DNA from: CAUZIZ01 sp965218775
GTDB lineage: Bacteria > Acidobacteriota > UBA6911 > RPQK01 > JAJDTT01
Length of the DNA: 64,000 nt
Assembly: GCA_965218775.1 (NCBI GenBank)
Contig: CBDCLS010000005.1
Location: 1,364,001-1,428,000 of the forward strand
Direction of reading: 5' to 3'
Part shown: in pieces, positions 52,045 through 60,931 of the stretch
Position numbering within the stretch: position 1 is the first letter of the stretch
How the letters are laid out: every line of letters begins with the position of its first letter
Made by a program: the position numbers and the translations under genes
Notes under the pieces: model-generated
Told to the model about the DNA's origin: nothing
Database searches by the model: none
The model's input: only the letters and a program-made list of their open reading frames with translations

Positions 52045-53937
52045 CTAGCCTGGCGTTTCGACTCGAAGATCCCACCCATCCACACTCCAAAGGCGTACGG
52101 CTGAAGGAAGCAAGCTGGGCTCTCCTTGCTGGGACCACGCTTCCACCTCTTCACGGTGTCCCAACCTAAGCGCTTTCCGTGCCCGACTCAGACCGTCCCA
52201 AAAGAAAAAACGCTCCACGCCCGACTGATACAGGCTATGCGCTAGACGGTAATACTCACGAGTGCTCAGGTCCCGAGGCATCAGGTTCATCGCCAGCTCA
52301 CAGTCGGTGCCCCCAACCAGGGACACGAAGTGGGCCACGTCCTCGGGATCATCCCAGGCAGGCACAAAGCTGTTCAGCCGGACGGAGGAAGAATAGGGCA
52401 CCAGGGTGTCGACCAGACCCTCTCGGATCCAGGTTTCCAGGTCCATGCCATGCAGCAGATTCTCACCCGGCCTGGACACCACCGCAGTCACCGCTAGCCG
52501 ACTGCGGCCCTGGTCCCGGGCCACTCCGTCCAGCATCTCTCTCAGCTCTCGCATAAACCGGGTCAAGAATCCGGCTCGGAAAGAGAGCCAACGCTCATCC
52601 AAGGGATCCAGCTCCCGGGGATCCTCACCGTATTGGGCCTGGAATCCCTCCACCAGCGGAGCCTCATAGGCCAGCAGCGGAGGCCGCCGGTTGTAGAGAA
52701 GAGCTATGCCATCTATCGAGTAGTTCGATGCCATCTCTCGAAGCAGAGACAGAACGTACTTTCGGGTCTCAGGGAAAGCGTAGGAGATCCGGGGCAGCGG
52801 CTTACCCTCGCGGTCGAGACACACCAGTTCCCGATGCCGTTCGAAAAAGCTGTCCCGAGTGTCGGCATAGTGGGGAGCCGGGAAGAGAAAGCCACCCACC
52901 CGATATGCCGCATGCAGCTCGATGTCGTGCTGGTGAGCGAAATCAACGGCCACCGCCAACGGGTCGATCCCATTCTTCCGGTAGGCCTGCCAGGTCTTTA
53001 TGCCTACTCGGTCGTACTCACGGACGTAAAAAGGCTCGTCTGAATCATCCTCGAGCTTGCCCATGCGGGTCTGATCCTTGCCAATACTCGAGAAGTAAAA
53101 GGCCCGGTCACCAAAACCCGTTTCCCAGTAGAGTCGGGCCACATCCCCATGACGCAGCGGTTCCAGGTGGGCCAGCAGCTGTTCCCTGGAACCCTCCTCA
53201 TTGGGGACGCCGGGATCGGTGTGAACGAACAGCCTCCGGTGCTCAGGGTTGCGACGATCCGCCTGTAGCTCTCCTACCTGGTCCTCGGACAGGGGAACCA
53301 GTTTGACGAAGCCCACCCAGGCCTGCCGAATCCGGGGATAGGTGATCTGCCGGAAGTGAATGTCCTGTCCCGTCAGGTCAGCAGTCTTCCAGTAGATCTC
53401 ATCGAGCCAACCTTCCTGATGGTCCTTTTCCCCTTCTCGTCCCGAAAGCGTCGTAAAGGCCTGGTCTCGAGAAAGCCTCACTTCGACCGCCTTGCTCTCT
53501 TCGAAAGGTTTACGAAGAAGGCCTACATAGATTCGGTACCAGCCGGAGCGATCCGGCGAGTAGGCAATCTCCGGGGCCTGGTTGCCGTCAGTCGCCACCA
53601 ACAACGTGCCGGTGAAGGAACGGCCAGGGTCCGGCTTCTGTTGAAACGCGTCGTGCATCTGGGAGATCCCTGAGCCGTCGGAATCCCTCTCGCCAGTGTA
53701 GTCAAGAAGACGCCAGGTTCCCCGTTTCCACTTCCGGGAGAGGGACGCCTGTGGCTGGGATCGGTCCAGGTCGGTCAGATAGATCGGAGGAGCCGCCTCG
53801 TCTTGAACCTTCGCCGCAACGGGCTCCGGCTTGGGGGCGCCATCCTGGGACCCGCTACAGGCACCGATCAGGATCAGGGCCAGGATTAGTTCTGGTCTGT
53901 GTTTGAGGCTCTTGTGTGAGGGACAACTACTGCTCAA
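52045..53937 (-). CDS. Lipoprotein with GH10-like (GHL10) TIM-barrel domain
   Basis: A 630-residue protein with a lipobox (LIGAC, Cys27). Residues about 50-215 look like a carbohydrate-binding or jelly-roll domain (PDRSGWYRIYVGLLRKPFEE). Residues about 220-610 look like a TIM barrel of the glycosyl-hydrolase-like type (VDFAHQHDIELHAAYRVGGF, ISYAFPETRKYVLSLLREMA, VSRPGENLLHGMDLETWIRE, GVERFFFWDG). Catalytic acids could not be assigned. Probably a surface or periplasmic glycan-acting enzyme. Confidence 0.6.
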   Translation of the reverse strand: MSSSCPSHKSLKHRPELILALILIGACSGSQDGAPKPEPVAAKVQDEAAPPIYLTDLDRSQPQASLSRKWKRGTWRLLDYTGERDSDGSGISQMHDAFQQKPDPGRSFTGTLLVATDGNQAPEIAYSPDRSGWYRIYVGLLRKPFEESKAVEVRLSRDQAFTTLSGREGEKDHQEGWLDEIYWKTADLTGQDIHFRQITYPRIRQAWVGFVKLVPLSEDQVGELQADRRNPEHRRLFVHTDPGVPNEEGSREQLLAHLEPLRHGDVARLYWETGFGDRAFYFSSIGKDQTRMGKLEDDSDEPFYVREYDRVGIKTWQAYRKNGIDPLAVAVDFAHQHDIELHAAYRVGGFLFPAPHYADTRDSFFERHRELVCLDREGKPLPRISYAFPETRKYVLSLLREMASNYSIDGIALLYNRRPPLLAYEAPLVEGFQAQYGEDPRELDPLDERWLSFRAGFLTRFMRELREMLDGVARDQGRSRLAVTAVVSRPGENLLHGMDLETWIREGLVDTLVPYSSSVRLNSFVPAWDDPEDVAHFVSLVGGTDCELAMNLMPRDLSTREYYRLAHSLYQSGVERFFFWDGLSRARKALRLGHREEVEAWSQQGEPSLLPSAVRLWSVDGWDLRVETPG

Positions 53938-54033
53938 ATCTGTGCTCCTCCTCGATCGTCTATCTCAGATTCCCCCAGTCATCGTAAAGGCGAGTCACGG
54001 AAAGAATTGAAGCACCGGATCCCGCTCCCTCAC

Positions 54034-55798
54034 GAGGGTGTCGTAAAAGTTCACGTGGCGACCGGGAGTAAGTGGGGCGACACTTTGTCGTGCGGCTATG
54101 CCGAAAAACACAAGGAGAGGCGCTGCAGACGCTGGAAAAGGCCGATCGGCGCATGTAGGAGCCTCCAAAAAGCGCTAAATAGGACGGACGGGGTCAGGGC
54201 AATCAGCCGTCGGAGGTTGTGGGCGCTGGCATGAAGGGCAAACTCCAGACCGACATTCTTCAACCCTCTCCGCTTGAACCGATGTAATCCTTGGATCCCT
54301 TTCAGTTCGCTGAAGACGGGCTCCACCATCTGTTTGCGCTGACGATAGGCCTCTTGAGCCCGGGGCTGGCGCATCACTTCCCGCTCCGCATCCTTGATCT
54401 CCTCATCCTCATAGCGTTTGACCGTTCGACCTTTCCGACTGCTGGTGCACTGGCTCCTCAACCCGCAACTCTCACAGGGGGCTCCTCCGTAGCGCACATA
54501 CCGCTTGCCCCCATCGCTGCCCTTTTGGACCGGGTGCAGTTTCTGTCCCGCCGGACAGTGACAACGATCTTCCCACTCCTCGTAGCGAAAGGCCGCTTTA
54601 GCCAAGCACTTCGTCGACTTCTTCTCCCAACCCACTCGGGGGCTCGATCCCTCAGGACAAAGCACATCCTCCACCCCTTCTTCTAGGGCCGTCTCCAGCG
54701 CTTGCCCCGAGAAAAACCCCGCATCCATCAACAGTTGTTGGATCGCTCCACCCACCCGCTTGCCTTGCTGCAACAGCGCTTGCAGCACCCCCGTCTCCGA
54801 GGAGGGATCCACCGCCTGGGCCACTATAATGCGATCCTGGTTGGCCAAGACCACCCCCTTGTAGCTGGCGGCCTTCGCTTTGTTCTTCAGGGGCTGGATC
54901 ACCGCCTCCGGTTCACTCGGACTCACGGCCGTATGCTCCGTGCTCTTGCGTTGCGCCTGCCGCGCCGCCACCCGCTCGCGTACCGCTTGCGCCACTTCCT
55001 CCGCTTGCTTGGCCTGACGCGCCAATTGCTCGTTCTTCGGATCCGCTTCTGCCCGACGACGCTTTTCCGCCGCGGCCGCTTCGGCCGCCTCCTTCTTCAC
55101 CCGTCGGTAACGCGAGGCCGCCGCCTGTACCACCGTGCCGTCGGCCGCCAAACTCACGCCCTCCTTCTTCCCCTTGTCCTTGTCCTTCCCAGTCCTTTTC
55201 AACACTTCCTGGGTCAGCTCCACAAAGAACTCTTCCCTCAGCCTCTCCCCGTGTTCATTGATAAAGCGGCCGATGACCGAGTGATCCGGCGTGATCCCCC
55301 CCGTGAACCACCAGCAACGGGTATCCACCCGGGCCAGGGTTTCCAGCTGACGCAGCGATCCCTTGCCCTCCAGAATCCCGAACAGAATCAATCCCACCAG
55401 CGCTGCCGGATGGTACGGCCGTCTCCCTCCCCCTCGGTACTTCGCTTCAAAGGCCTCCCACGACAAACTCCGGATCACCTCCCGAGCCACAAAGACCCAC
55501 GTCTGCGACATCTTCACCAGAAACTCTGCAAGACTCTCATCGCCGATCAAGATCCCCCGCGGGGAGGGATCTTCGAATTGTTTCGCCCCGGGCCGCTTCC
55601 TTTTCCGGCGCTTCCCCTGGCCTTCCTTCTCATTCATCCCTCGAAAGAGCCCCCATTGGCCGCTCGAATCGATCTTGACCACCGGTCGTTTAATTGCTTG
55701 CTCCATCCCCCCTATTTTCGCAGCCTACTCCGACTCTTCTTTGCTAGCCTGGGAGGATTCTTAGTACTGATTTGAAACGGGTCTTTTACGACACCCTC
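54034..55798 (-). mobile_element. IS1182-type insertion sequence, complete
   Basis: Terminal inverted repeats GAGGGTGTCGTAAAAG at 54034-54049 and its exact complement at 55783-55798 enclose one transposase gene. A 4-bp direct repeat TCAC flanks both ends (54030-54033 and 55799-55802). Length 1765 bp. Perfect ends and an intact gene point to a recent insertion. Confidence 0.92.
54096..55706 (-). CDS. IS1182-family DDE transposase
   Basis: A 536-residue transposase. N-terminal DUF772-like part (YRGGGRRPYHPAALVGLILF, TPDHSVIGRFINEHGERLRE), then the DDE catalytic domain: first Asp in SLAADGTVVQAAAS, second in QLLMDAGFFSGQALE, Glu in KQMVEPVFSELKGIQGLHRF. A coiled Ala/Glu/Arg-rich insertion (about 195-255) and a Cys cluster (CESCGLRSQC, zinc-knuckle-like) are typical. 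No frameshift or stop; likely active. Confidence 0.95.
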   Translation of the reverse strand: MEQAIKRPVVKIDSSGQWGLFRGMNEKEGQGKRRKRKRPGAKQFEDPSPRGILIGDESLAEFLVKMSQTWVFVAREVIRSLSWEAFEAKYRGGGRRPYHPAALVGLILFGILEGKGSLRQLETLARVDTRCWWFTGGITPDHSVIGRFINEHGERLREEFFVELTQEVLKRTGKDKDKGKKEGVSLAADGTVVQAAASRYRRVKKEAAEAAAAEKRRRAEADPKNEQLARQAKQAEEVAQAVRERVAARQAQRKSTEHTAVSPSEPEAVIQPLKNKAKAASYKGVVLANQDRIIVAQAVDPSSETGVLQALLQQGKRVGGAIQQLLMDAGFFSGQALETALEEGVEDVLCPEGSSPRVGWEKKSTKCLAKAAFRYEEWEDRCHCPAGQKLHPVQKGSDGGKRYVRYGGAPCESCGLRSQCTSSRKGRTVKRYEDEEIKDAEREVMRQPRAQEAYRQRKQMVEPVFSELKGIQGLHRFKRRGLKNVGLEFALHASAHNLRRLIALTPSVLFSAFWRLLHAPIGLFQRLQRLSLCFSA

Positions 55799-55861
55799 TC
55801 ACGGTCACGGCTCTGTCAGCGCTGCTGAAGATGTTCATTATAGAGACCACTAGAATTGCCT

Positions 55862-57301
55862 TTAACGCTTCGCGAAGCGAAAGGAGTAAAGGTCCGCATC
55901 CCGAAGGACAAACCGAAGACGAACGACTTGTCCCTCCAGCGAACTCAGATCGTCTCGGCCACCCCAGCGGACCCTCTGTTGTAGGTGGTCTCCGAAGATC
56001 TCGCCGCTATCCTTCAGCGTGAACCCCAGAACCGGACGGGAAAAGTCGTTGAGGATCTCGACCCCCAAGGATCCGGTGACCGAGGTGGAATAGTTGATCC
56101 GCAGGAGTTTGCCCTCGAATTTCAAGGGATGAGTAGTGAACTCTCCCCCCAGATCGGAGGCGTGCACCGAGATAAATCCATCCCTTCGTACCGTCATCCG
56201 TCGAATGTGCGCTTCGGGTGTGCGGTAGTTCTCGATCATATACAGGGACAGCTCTCCAGGAGCCGTCTGTACCAGACCCGAGCCGAATGCCATAGAACGT
56301 TCGTGCCAGTTCTTCTGATCCATGCCGGGCCGGATCCAGGCTTCACGAAAGCTTCTCTCCCAACGCAGGCCGTCGCGACTGCTGAGAAGACAGATGTCGG
56401 AGAGACCGGGATAGGGCCAGCCCCGACCGCTCCGATCCAGGATGAAGCGCATGGGAAACATGAGGTAGACATCCCGAGCCCATGGATAGGGAAGTGCGGC
56501 ACTCGTATAGAACTGTTCCCGTGGTTGGGTACCGAATGGGATTTCCACCCACTCGGGGCCTTGCCAATTCCGGAAGTCTTTGGAGGTGAACCTTCTGACG
56601 GTGCGATTGGCGGCACCGCTGGTTCCGGAAGCGTCCAACTGCTTCTCCGGCGTTTCGCCCCACCAACCCCGCTTGAAAACGACATAGTGGGACTTCCAAG
56701 GATCCCAGAAGGCGGCGTGAGGACCATCATTGGCCTGATCCTCCAGGCGAGGGATCAGGGGATCTGGCTCTATCGGCTTCCAGCGCAGTCCGTCCGCTGA
56801 GACCAGACCGTGGATATCCCGGGTCTGGACAATGGCTTTGTACCGCTCCGCCTCCGGGACGTCAGGATTGGGGTCCTTGAAGACACACATGTTGATCCCC
56901 TTGTTTCCAGGGGTGGGCCAGATCAGGTTGTTGTCAGTGGAACCCTGGAACTCGATCAAGCCCAACTCGGGCCGATCCCAATGGATTCCATCCCGGCTCT
57001 CGGCATAGGCCGTCTTCGCTTCTCGATCCTTGTTTCCAGAGGAGACCCGGTACCACATTCGGAAGCGGTCGCCATCCTGAATCACGATCGGATGCCAGGA
57101 CGTATCGCCCTCCCAGGGCTGATCGAAGCGTAAGACCTCTTCGCGGGGTAACGGTCGATGCAGTTCCAGCTCAACGCCCCGCATCTCGTCGATGAGGTGC
57201 CGGTCCAGGAAGAGCTGACGTTCGGATCCCACCTCGATGACGCTCCCGCCGCCGAGCGCCAGAGAGGATCCAAACAGACATAAGAGGAAGGTTTGTCTCA
57301 T
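55862..57301 (-). CDS. Secreted five-bladed beta-propeller (GH43/32-like) protein
   Basis: The ATG at 57301 (MRQTFLLCLFGSSLALGGG) has CAGGAG upstream and a signal peptide, so the 12 preceding codons are dropped. The ~479-residue protein has propeller repeats typical of GH32/43/68-like folds (RFRMWYRVSSGNKDREAKTA, YAESRDGIHWDRPELGLIEF, VSADGLRWKPIEPDPL, LSSRDGLRWERSF). Similar exported proteins are frequent beside sulfatases and PSD1 genes. Glycosidase activity is not certain. Confidence 0.75.
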   Translation of the reverse strand: MRQTFLLCLFGSSLALGGGSVIEVGSERQLFLDRHLIDEMRGVELELHRPLPREEVLRFDQPWEGDTSWHPIVIQDGDRFRMWYRVSSGNKDREAKTAYAESRDGIHWDRPELGLIEFQGSTDNNLIWPTPGNKGINMCVFKDPNPDVPEAERYKAIVQTRDIHGLVSADGLRWKPIEPDPLIPRLEDQANDGPHAAFWDPWKSHYVVFKRGWWGETPEKQLDASGTSGAANRTVRRFTSKDFRNWQGPEWVEIPFGTQPREQFYTSAALPYPWARDVYLMFPMRFILDRSGRGWPYPGLSDICLLSSRDGLRWERSFREAWIRPGMDQKNWHERSMAFGSGLVQTAPGELSLYMIENYRTPEAHIRRMTVRRDGFISVHASDLGGEFTTHPLKFEGKLLRINYSTSVTGSLGVEILNDFSRPVLGFTLKDSGEIFGDHLQQRVRWGGRDDLSSLEGQVVRLRFVLRDADLYSFRFAKR

Positions 57302-57489
57302 CGATTTCTCCTGGGTGAAGAATAGGGTCGATGGCAAAGCGAGTCAAACCATCCCGGCCAGCGAGGGATCGTTCAGGTCGAAACTTCAAGTTCGAGAGAC
57401 AGGAAATCTTGCTGCTGTCCAGCTCTCTCCTCGGAACTTGGGCTCATATTGCCGACAAGTCGAGCCGTTCGCGGCTTGTTGTTTCCGGC

Positions 57490-57540
57490 ACTGCTCACTG
57501 TTGACTGCTCACTGCTCACTATTCAAGCCTTCAGCTTAGC
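57490..57540 (+). repeat. ACTGCTCACT spacer repeat, copy 3
   Basis: ACTGCTCACTGTTGACTGC, ACTGCTCACTATTCAAG and TTCAGCTTA in tandem. The last ~27 bases match the minus strand at 26602-26627 with only a small difference. Confidence 0.75.
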
Positions 57541-57547
57541 TCCCGGC

Positions 57548-58129
57548 CTATCCCCTGGATCGCAGGTCCTTCGACCTGAAGCAGTGGGACAGGTGATCGT
57601 TGACGACGCCTGCAGCCTGTAGGAAGGCGTAGCAGATGGTCGTGCCTACGAAAGAGAAGCCGCTTTCCTTGAGGGCTTTGCTTATCGTATCCGAGAGCGG
57701 TGTGGAGGCCGGTATCTGCTCCAGTTTTTCCCACTCGTTGTGAATGACCGATCCATCGGTGAACGACCAGATAAAGGAGTCGAAGGAACCCTGTTTGTCC
57801 TGCAGGTCCAGGAAGGCAACGGCATTCTTTACCGTGGCCTGGATCTTCAGGCGATTCCGAATGATGGCCGGGTTCTGCCGTGCCGCTTCCAGTTCGACCT
57901 CCGTCATTCGGGCCACCTGGGCGGCATCGAACCCGTGGAACACCTCTCGGAACGCCTCCCGCTTGTGCAGGATCGTCCTCCACGAGAGTCCTGCTTGGAA
58001 GGCATCCAGCACCAGGAATTCAAACCATTTCTGATCGTCGTGAACCGGCACTCCCCACTCTTCGTCGTGGTACCGCAGCATCACTTCATCGTTTCCCATC
58101 CAAGAGCAGCGTGGTTTATCGTCATTCAT
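57548..58129 (-). CDS. tag: DNA-3-methyladenine glycosylase I
   Basis: A 193-residue Tag protein. Hallmarks: RCSWMGNDEVMLRYHDEEWG with zinc ligand Cys8, VLDAFQAGLSWRTILHKREA, NPAIIRNRLKIQATVKNA, and the C-terminal zinc ligands in NDHLSHCFR. It removes 3-methyladenine from DNA in base-excision repair. Length agrees with the family (about 187-195). Confidence 0.96.
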   Translation of the reverse strand: MNDDKPRCSWMGNDEVMLRYHDEEWGVPVHDDQKWFEFLVLDAFQAGLSWRTILHKREAFREVFHGFDAAQVARMTEVELEAARQNPAIIRNRLKIQATVKNAVAFLDLQDKQGSFDSFIWSFTDGSVIHNEWEKLEQIPASTPLSDTISKALKESGFSFVGTTICYAFLQAAGVVNDHLSHCFRSKDLRSRG

Positions 58130-58178
58130 GGGTATTGAAGCGGACCTCTCCGCTATCCGGCCGAAATCCGTCGCAACC

Positions 58179-58322
58179 TCATTCGCCGGTAAGGGGTCGC
58201 CGTGGATTCTCCACCATGATCAGGTGGATTTGCTCGTGTATCAGCGTAAACCCAAGCTCATCGGCCCCAACCGGCCCGGTAACGGTCATGACCATGGAAC
58301 TAGACTGATTCCCCCCCGACAT
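58179..58322 (-). pseudogene. N-terminal remnant of a phosphotriesterase-type metallohydrolase
   Basis: The 47-codon frame reads VMTVTGPVGADELGFTLIHE followed by QIHLIMVENPRR and a stop. Phosphotriesterase-like proteins begin TVxGPI..ELGxTLxHEH; here the second metal His of HEH is Gln. Only the first strand and loop remain, so this is a relic. Confidence 0.5.
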
Positions 58323-58373
58323 TGACCAACATCATAGCCTATCGGACCCTCCGAGTCTGAAAGGATAATTGAG

Positions 58374-58555
58374 TTAGCCCGCATTTCTCACACCCGGTCG
58401 TCGCGAGAGGCCGAAAGCGCCGTCCTGGCAAGGCTTGCGACCGAGGCCCCCGCAGTCGTACTCGTGCAGTACGTCGAGGAGGCCGAAGGAGCGTAACGCA
58501 GTCAGGGCGGATGATTGCGGCCTCGTAGCAGACTCGGTGTGAGAAATGCGGGTTA
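58374..58555. repeat. Variable-arm hairpin repeat, copy B2
   Basis: Outer arms TAGCCCGCATTTCTCACACC (58375-58394) and its complement (58536-58555, one mismatch) differ from those of copy B1, while the core from CGTCCTGGCAAGGC (58421) to GCGGATGAT (58507-58515) is almost the same. An inner GAGGCCG/CGGCCTC pair is also present. Confidence 0.8.
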
Positions 58556-58659
58556 GGCTAGGATCGCTGTGCTGCACGAAACCGGAGTAACCCAGTTCGG
58601 GGAGCCCACCTTGTTTGAGATTTGGTTCTTGGAGCTTGGGGCTGGGAGACCTAAGGACA

Positions 58660-59514
58660 CTAAGGAGCTAGAGACACCCGCACGCCTGCACCGGCAGGCA
58701 CGGCCGCCGGAGAGACTCGAAATTGCGATGGGCCGATTCCGAAGGTCACAGTGCGTCCTACCAGGATGCCTACCGCAGCGCCGAAGACAACGTCGCTCAG
58801 ATAGTGTTTGTTTTCACTCAGCCGGGAAGCCGCGACGTAGCTGGCAAGTCCGTATGCCGGGCCACCTAGCCGCCAGCCGAAGTGACGTTGAATCACGGTT
58901 GCGGTTGCGAAGGTACCCGAGGAATGTCCGGAAGGAAAAGATTTCTTCGAGCTCCCGTCGGGTCGCATCCGCCGAACCGCATGCTTGCCCGCCTGGGTGA
59001 GCCCCTGAGTTACGATCTGGGCTCGCACCAGATCGCGACCAAAGCTCTCGAGCTCGGGATTCGCGAGTAGCCTACCCATCCCAAAGGTCGTGACGGCGCT
59101 ACCGACCTGGAACAGAGCTCCCCCCACTATTTCACCCGATTCGAAGACTCGGTCCAGGCCGATTCCTTGGGAAACTTCGGAGTTAAATCGACCGTTCGAG
59201 ATCCCGTCGTCGAGGGGTTTAACAGCCAGACTCGCGCCGAGGCCTCCACCTAGAATCCAGAGATTCTCCCGGGTGGTGAAAACGTTCTTGAAATCAATCG
59301 CGATCTGTTTGAAGAGTGTTGGCTGTGCTTTGGGATTCGAAGGCTGGGTAACCGGAGGCTGCCCAGGTACCTGGGAGGTGGAAGGCCTGGCCGGGGACGG
59401 ATCGGGATCCTCGTCCATGGCGCTGGCGAAACTGACGGCCGCAAGCAAGACGACCAACCTGTGGACGATCCAACTTGGATTTGTCCTGAAAATCATTTGC
59501 AGCTCACCGCTCAA
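58660..59514 (-). CDS. PAP2-family phosphatase, exported
   Basis: A 284-residue protein with an N-terminal hydrophobic leader (WIVHRLVVLLAAVSFASA) and a Pro-rich linker. The three PAP2 motifs are present: KHAVRRMRP, FPSGHSSGTF and SRLSENKHYLSDV. PAP2 enzymes dephosphorylate lipid phosphates or undecaprenyl-pyrophosphate in the envelope. ATG 59514 or the sixth codon later (MIFRTNPSW) is the start. Confidence 0.88.
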   Translation of the reverse strand: MSGELQMIFRTNPSWIVHRLVVLLAAVSFASAMDEDPDPSPARPSTSQVPGQPPVTQPSNPKAQPTLFKQIAIDFKNVFTTRENLWILGGGLGASLAVKPLDDGISNGRFNSEVSQGIGLDRVFESGEIVGGALFQVGSAVTTFGMGRLLANPELESFGRDLVRAQIVTQGLTQAGKHAVRRMRPDGSSKKSFPSGHSSGTFATATVIQRHFGWRLGGPAYGLASYVAASRLSENKHYLSDVVFGAAVGILVGRTVTFGIGPSQFRVSPAAVPAGAGVRVSLAP

Positions 59515-59668
59515 ACTCTAAGTGTGCGTAAGTCTGAATCCCCTGCCCGACTAATCCTTCACGTCTAGCCGGTAGGACAATCGTCCGGTTCCGCAGATTG
59601 TAACACAGGCGATCCCAACTCCTGGCTGGGCTCGAAAAGGATCTCTAAAACCGGCCCCGAGACTGACT

Positions 59669-60037
59669 CTACGATCCTTCGCCTTCAGGCGGGGGAGGCT
59701 CGGACTCACTAGACTCAGTAGACTTGCTGGTTGCGCCAGGCTCAATGGGCTCCTTGGGCGCACCAAGCCCAAGAGACGCCCTGAATGCGGCAAGCTCAAA
59801 AGGCGCCTTGGTTACGCCAGGCTTAATAGACTCACTAGACTCACCCTCCGGTACCTCCGCTTGCGGATCTCCGGATTCCAGGTCAGGATTCTCTACATCG
59901 CCGTAAGGGGAACTCTCGATCGGGAACTCACCTCTCTTCCGTTGCAGTCGTCTCTGACGCTTGAGCTCCGCCTTTTCCATCCTCTGCAGTTCACGCTGGC
60001 GTTTGAGATACGTCTGTCTGGATTTTTTCTTAGCCAT
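59669..60037 (-). CDS. Small basic-acidic hypothetical protein
   Basis: From MAKKKSRQTYLKRQRELQRM the first ~40 residues are a strongly basic helix (ELKRQRRLQRKRGEF), and the remaining ~80 are Pro/Glu/Ser-rich and probably disordered, with weakly repeated segments such as PGVTKAPF and PGATSKS. A start five codons upstream is possible. No family recognised; a nucleic-acid-binding N-terminus is plausible. Confidence 0.55.
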   Translation of the reverse strand: MAKKKSRQTYLKRQRELQRMEKAELKRQRRLQRKRGEFPIESSPYGDVENPDLESGDPQAEVPEGESSESIKPGVTKAPFELAAFRASLGLGAPKEPIEPGATSKSTESSESEPPPPEGEGS

Positions 60038-60274
60038 ATCAAGCATCTCCACGGAGTGACGGCGTGAGGTGATGTCTGGGAAATCCGATCGAATCCGCAG
60101 TCTCTGTGCGGGCCCTTTCGGTCGCTATCGAGCCGACTCAACCCCATGAAAGCGGATGTGGAAGCGTGTTGTCGCCGTGCTTCGGATAAACGACTGCGGC
60201 TTCGCTCTGAAGGACCCCAAGAGAGGGTGCACCGACTCGCACCCCTTCCAAACTGTGGGCTTATATCCCTTCGG

Positions 60275-60589
60275 CTACCAACGGCCCCCGCCGCGACCGC
60301 CGCGACCGCCGCCGCCGCCGCCGAAACCGCCCGACCGATTCTCGCGAGGCCTCGCCTCGTTCACGGTAAGGGTCCGCCCATCAAGATCTGTCCCGTTCAA
60401 CGCCGAGATCGCGCTCTCAGCCTCTCCTTGACTCTCCATCTCTACGAAACCGAACCCTCTCGACCGTCCGGTATCTCTATCGGTCACCACCCGGGCCGAT
60501 TCAACAGTCCCGTGCTCCGAGAAGACTTCCTCTAAGCGCTGGTCCGTCACGGCATATGGCAAACCACCTACGTACAACTTCTTGCTCAT
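60275..60589 (-). CDS. RRM-type RNA-binding protein with Gly-rich tail
   Basis: A 104-residue protein with one RNA recognition motif: RNP2 KLYVGGLPY, RNP1 RGFGFVEM, and a Gly/Arg tail (GGFGGGGGGRGGRGGGRW). AGGAGGGG precedes the ATG. Bacterial single-RRM proteins of this type often respond to cold and bind single-stranded RNA. Monocistronic. Confidence 0.93.
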   Translation of the reverse strand: MSKKLYVGGLPYAVTDQRLEEVFSEHGTVESARVVTDRDTGRSRGFGFVEMESQGEAESAISALNGTDLDGRTLTVNEARPRENRSGGFGGGGGGRGGRGGGRW

Positions 60590-60931
60590 GTTCCCCTCCT
60601 AAGAGAAACGGCAGACATCAACCCTGGGTGGGGACCGCAAAAGGAGCAGAACATTGTTTACTTTGCTTTGCTGGTGGCCACGATTCTGGTCGGCTAATCC
60701 TTAGGGAGGACCTTCGCAGGGATGAAACTGATTGGGCCTTCAACTCTTCATAGATAACTTCAGGAGGCCCTGTACCGAAGAGATGTTTAGCCTACCGCTT
60801 TCCCGCGTCCTCTGTCAAGCTCGTGGGGTGCAGCCGGTGCAGCCCGGTTTCCAGGCAGGGTCGCCTGTCTTTCCGGAAAGGTCCGCTTTCGCTATACTTG
60901 GTGTAATTGGTTTTCAGCATGGAGCCGGCAT
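60590..60931. other. Divergent intergenic region
   Basis: Lies between the divergent RRM gene and PSD1-type gene. It should contain both promoters. Short open frames on the plus strand do not look coding. No terminator, riboswitch or repeat was recognised. Confidence 0.4.

Noticed and set aside
54702..55775. 357-residue plus-strand open frame
   Set aside because: Antisense shadow of the IS1182 transposase.
60225..60244. Terminator of the RRM gene
   Set aside because: A GGGTGC/GCACCC stem exists but no T-rich tail follows on the minus strand.
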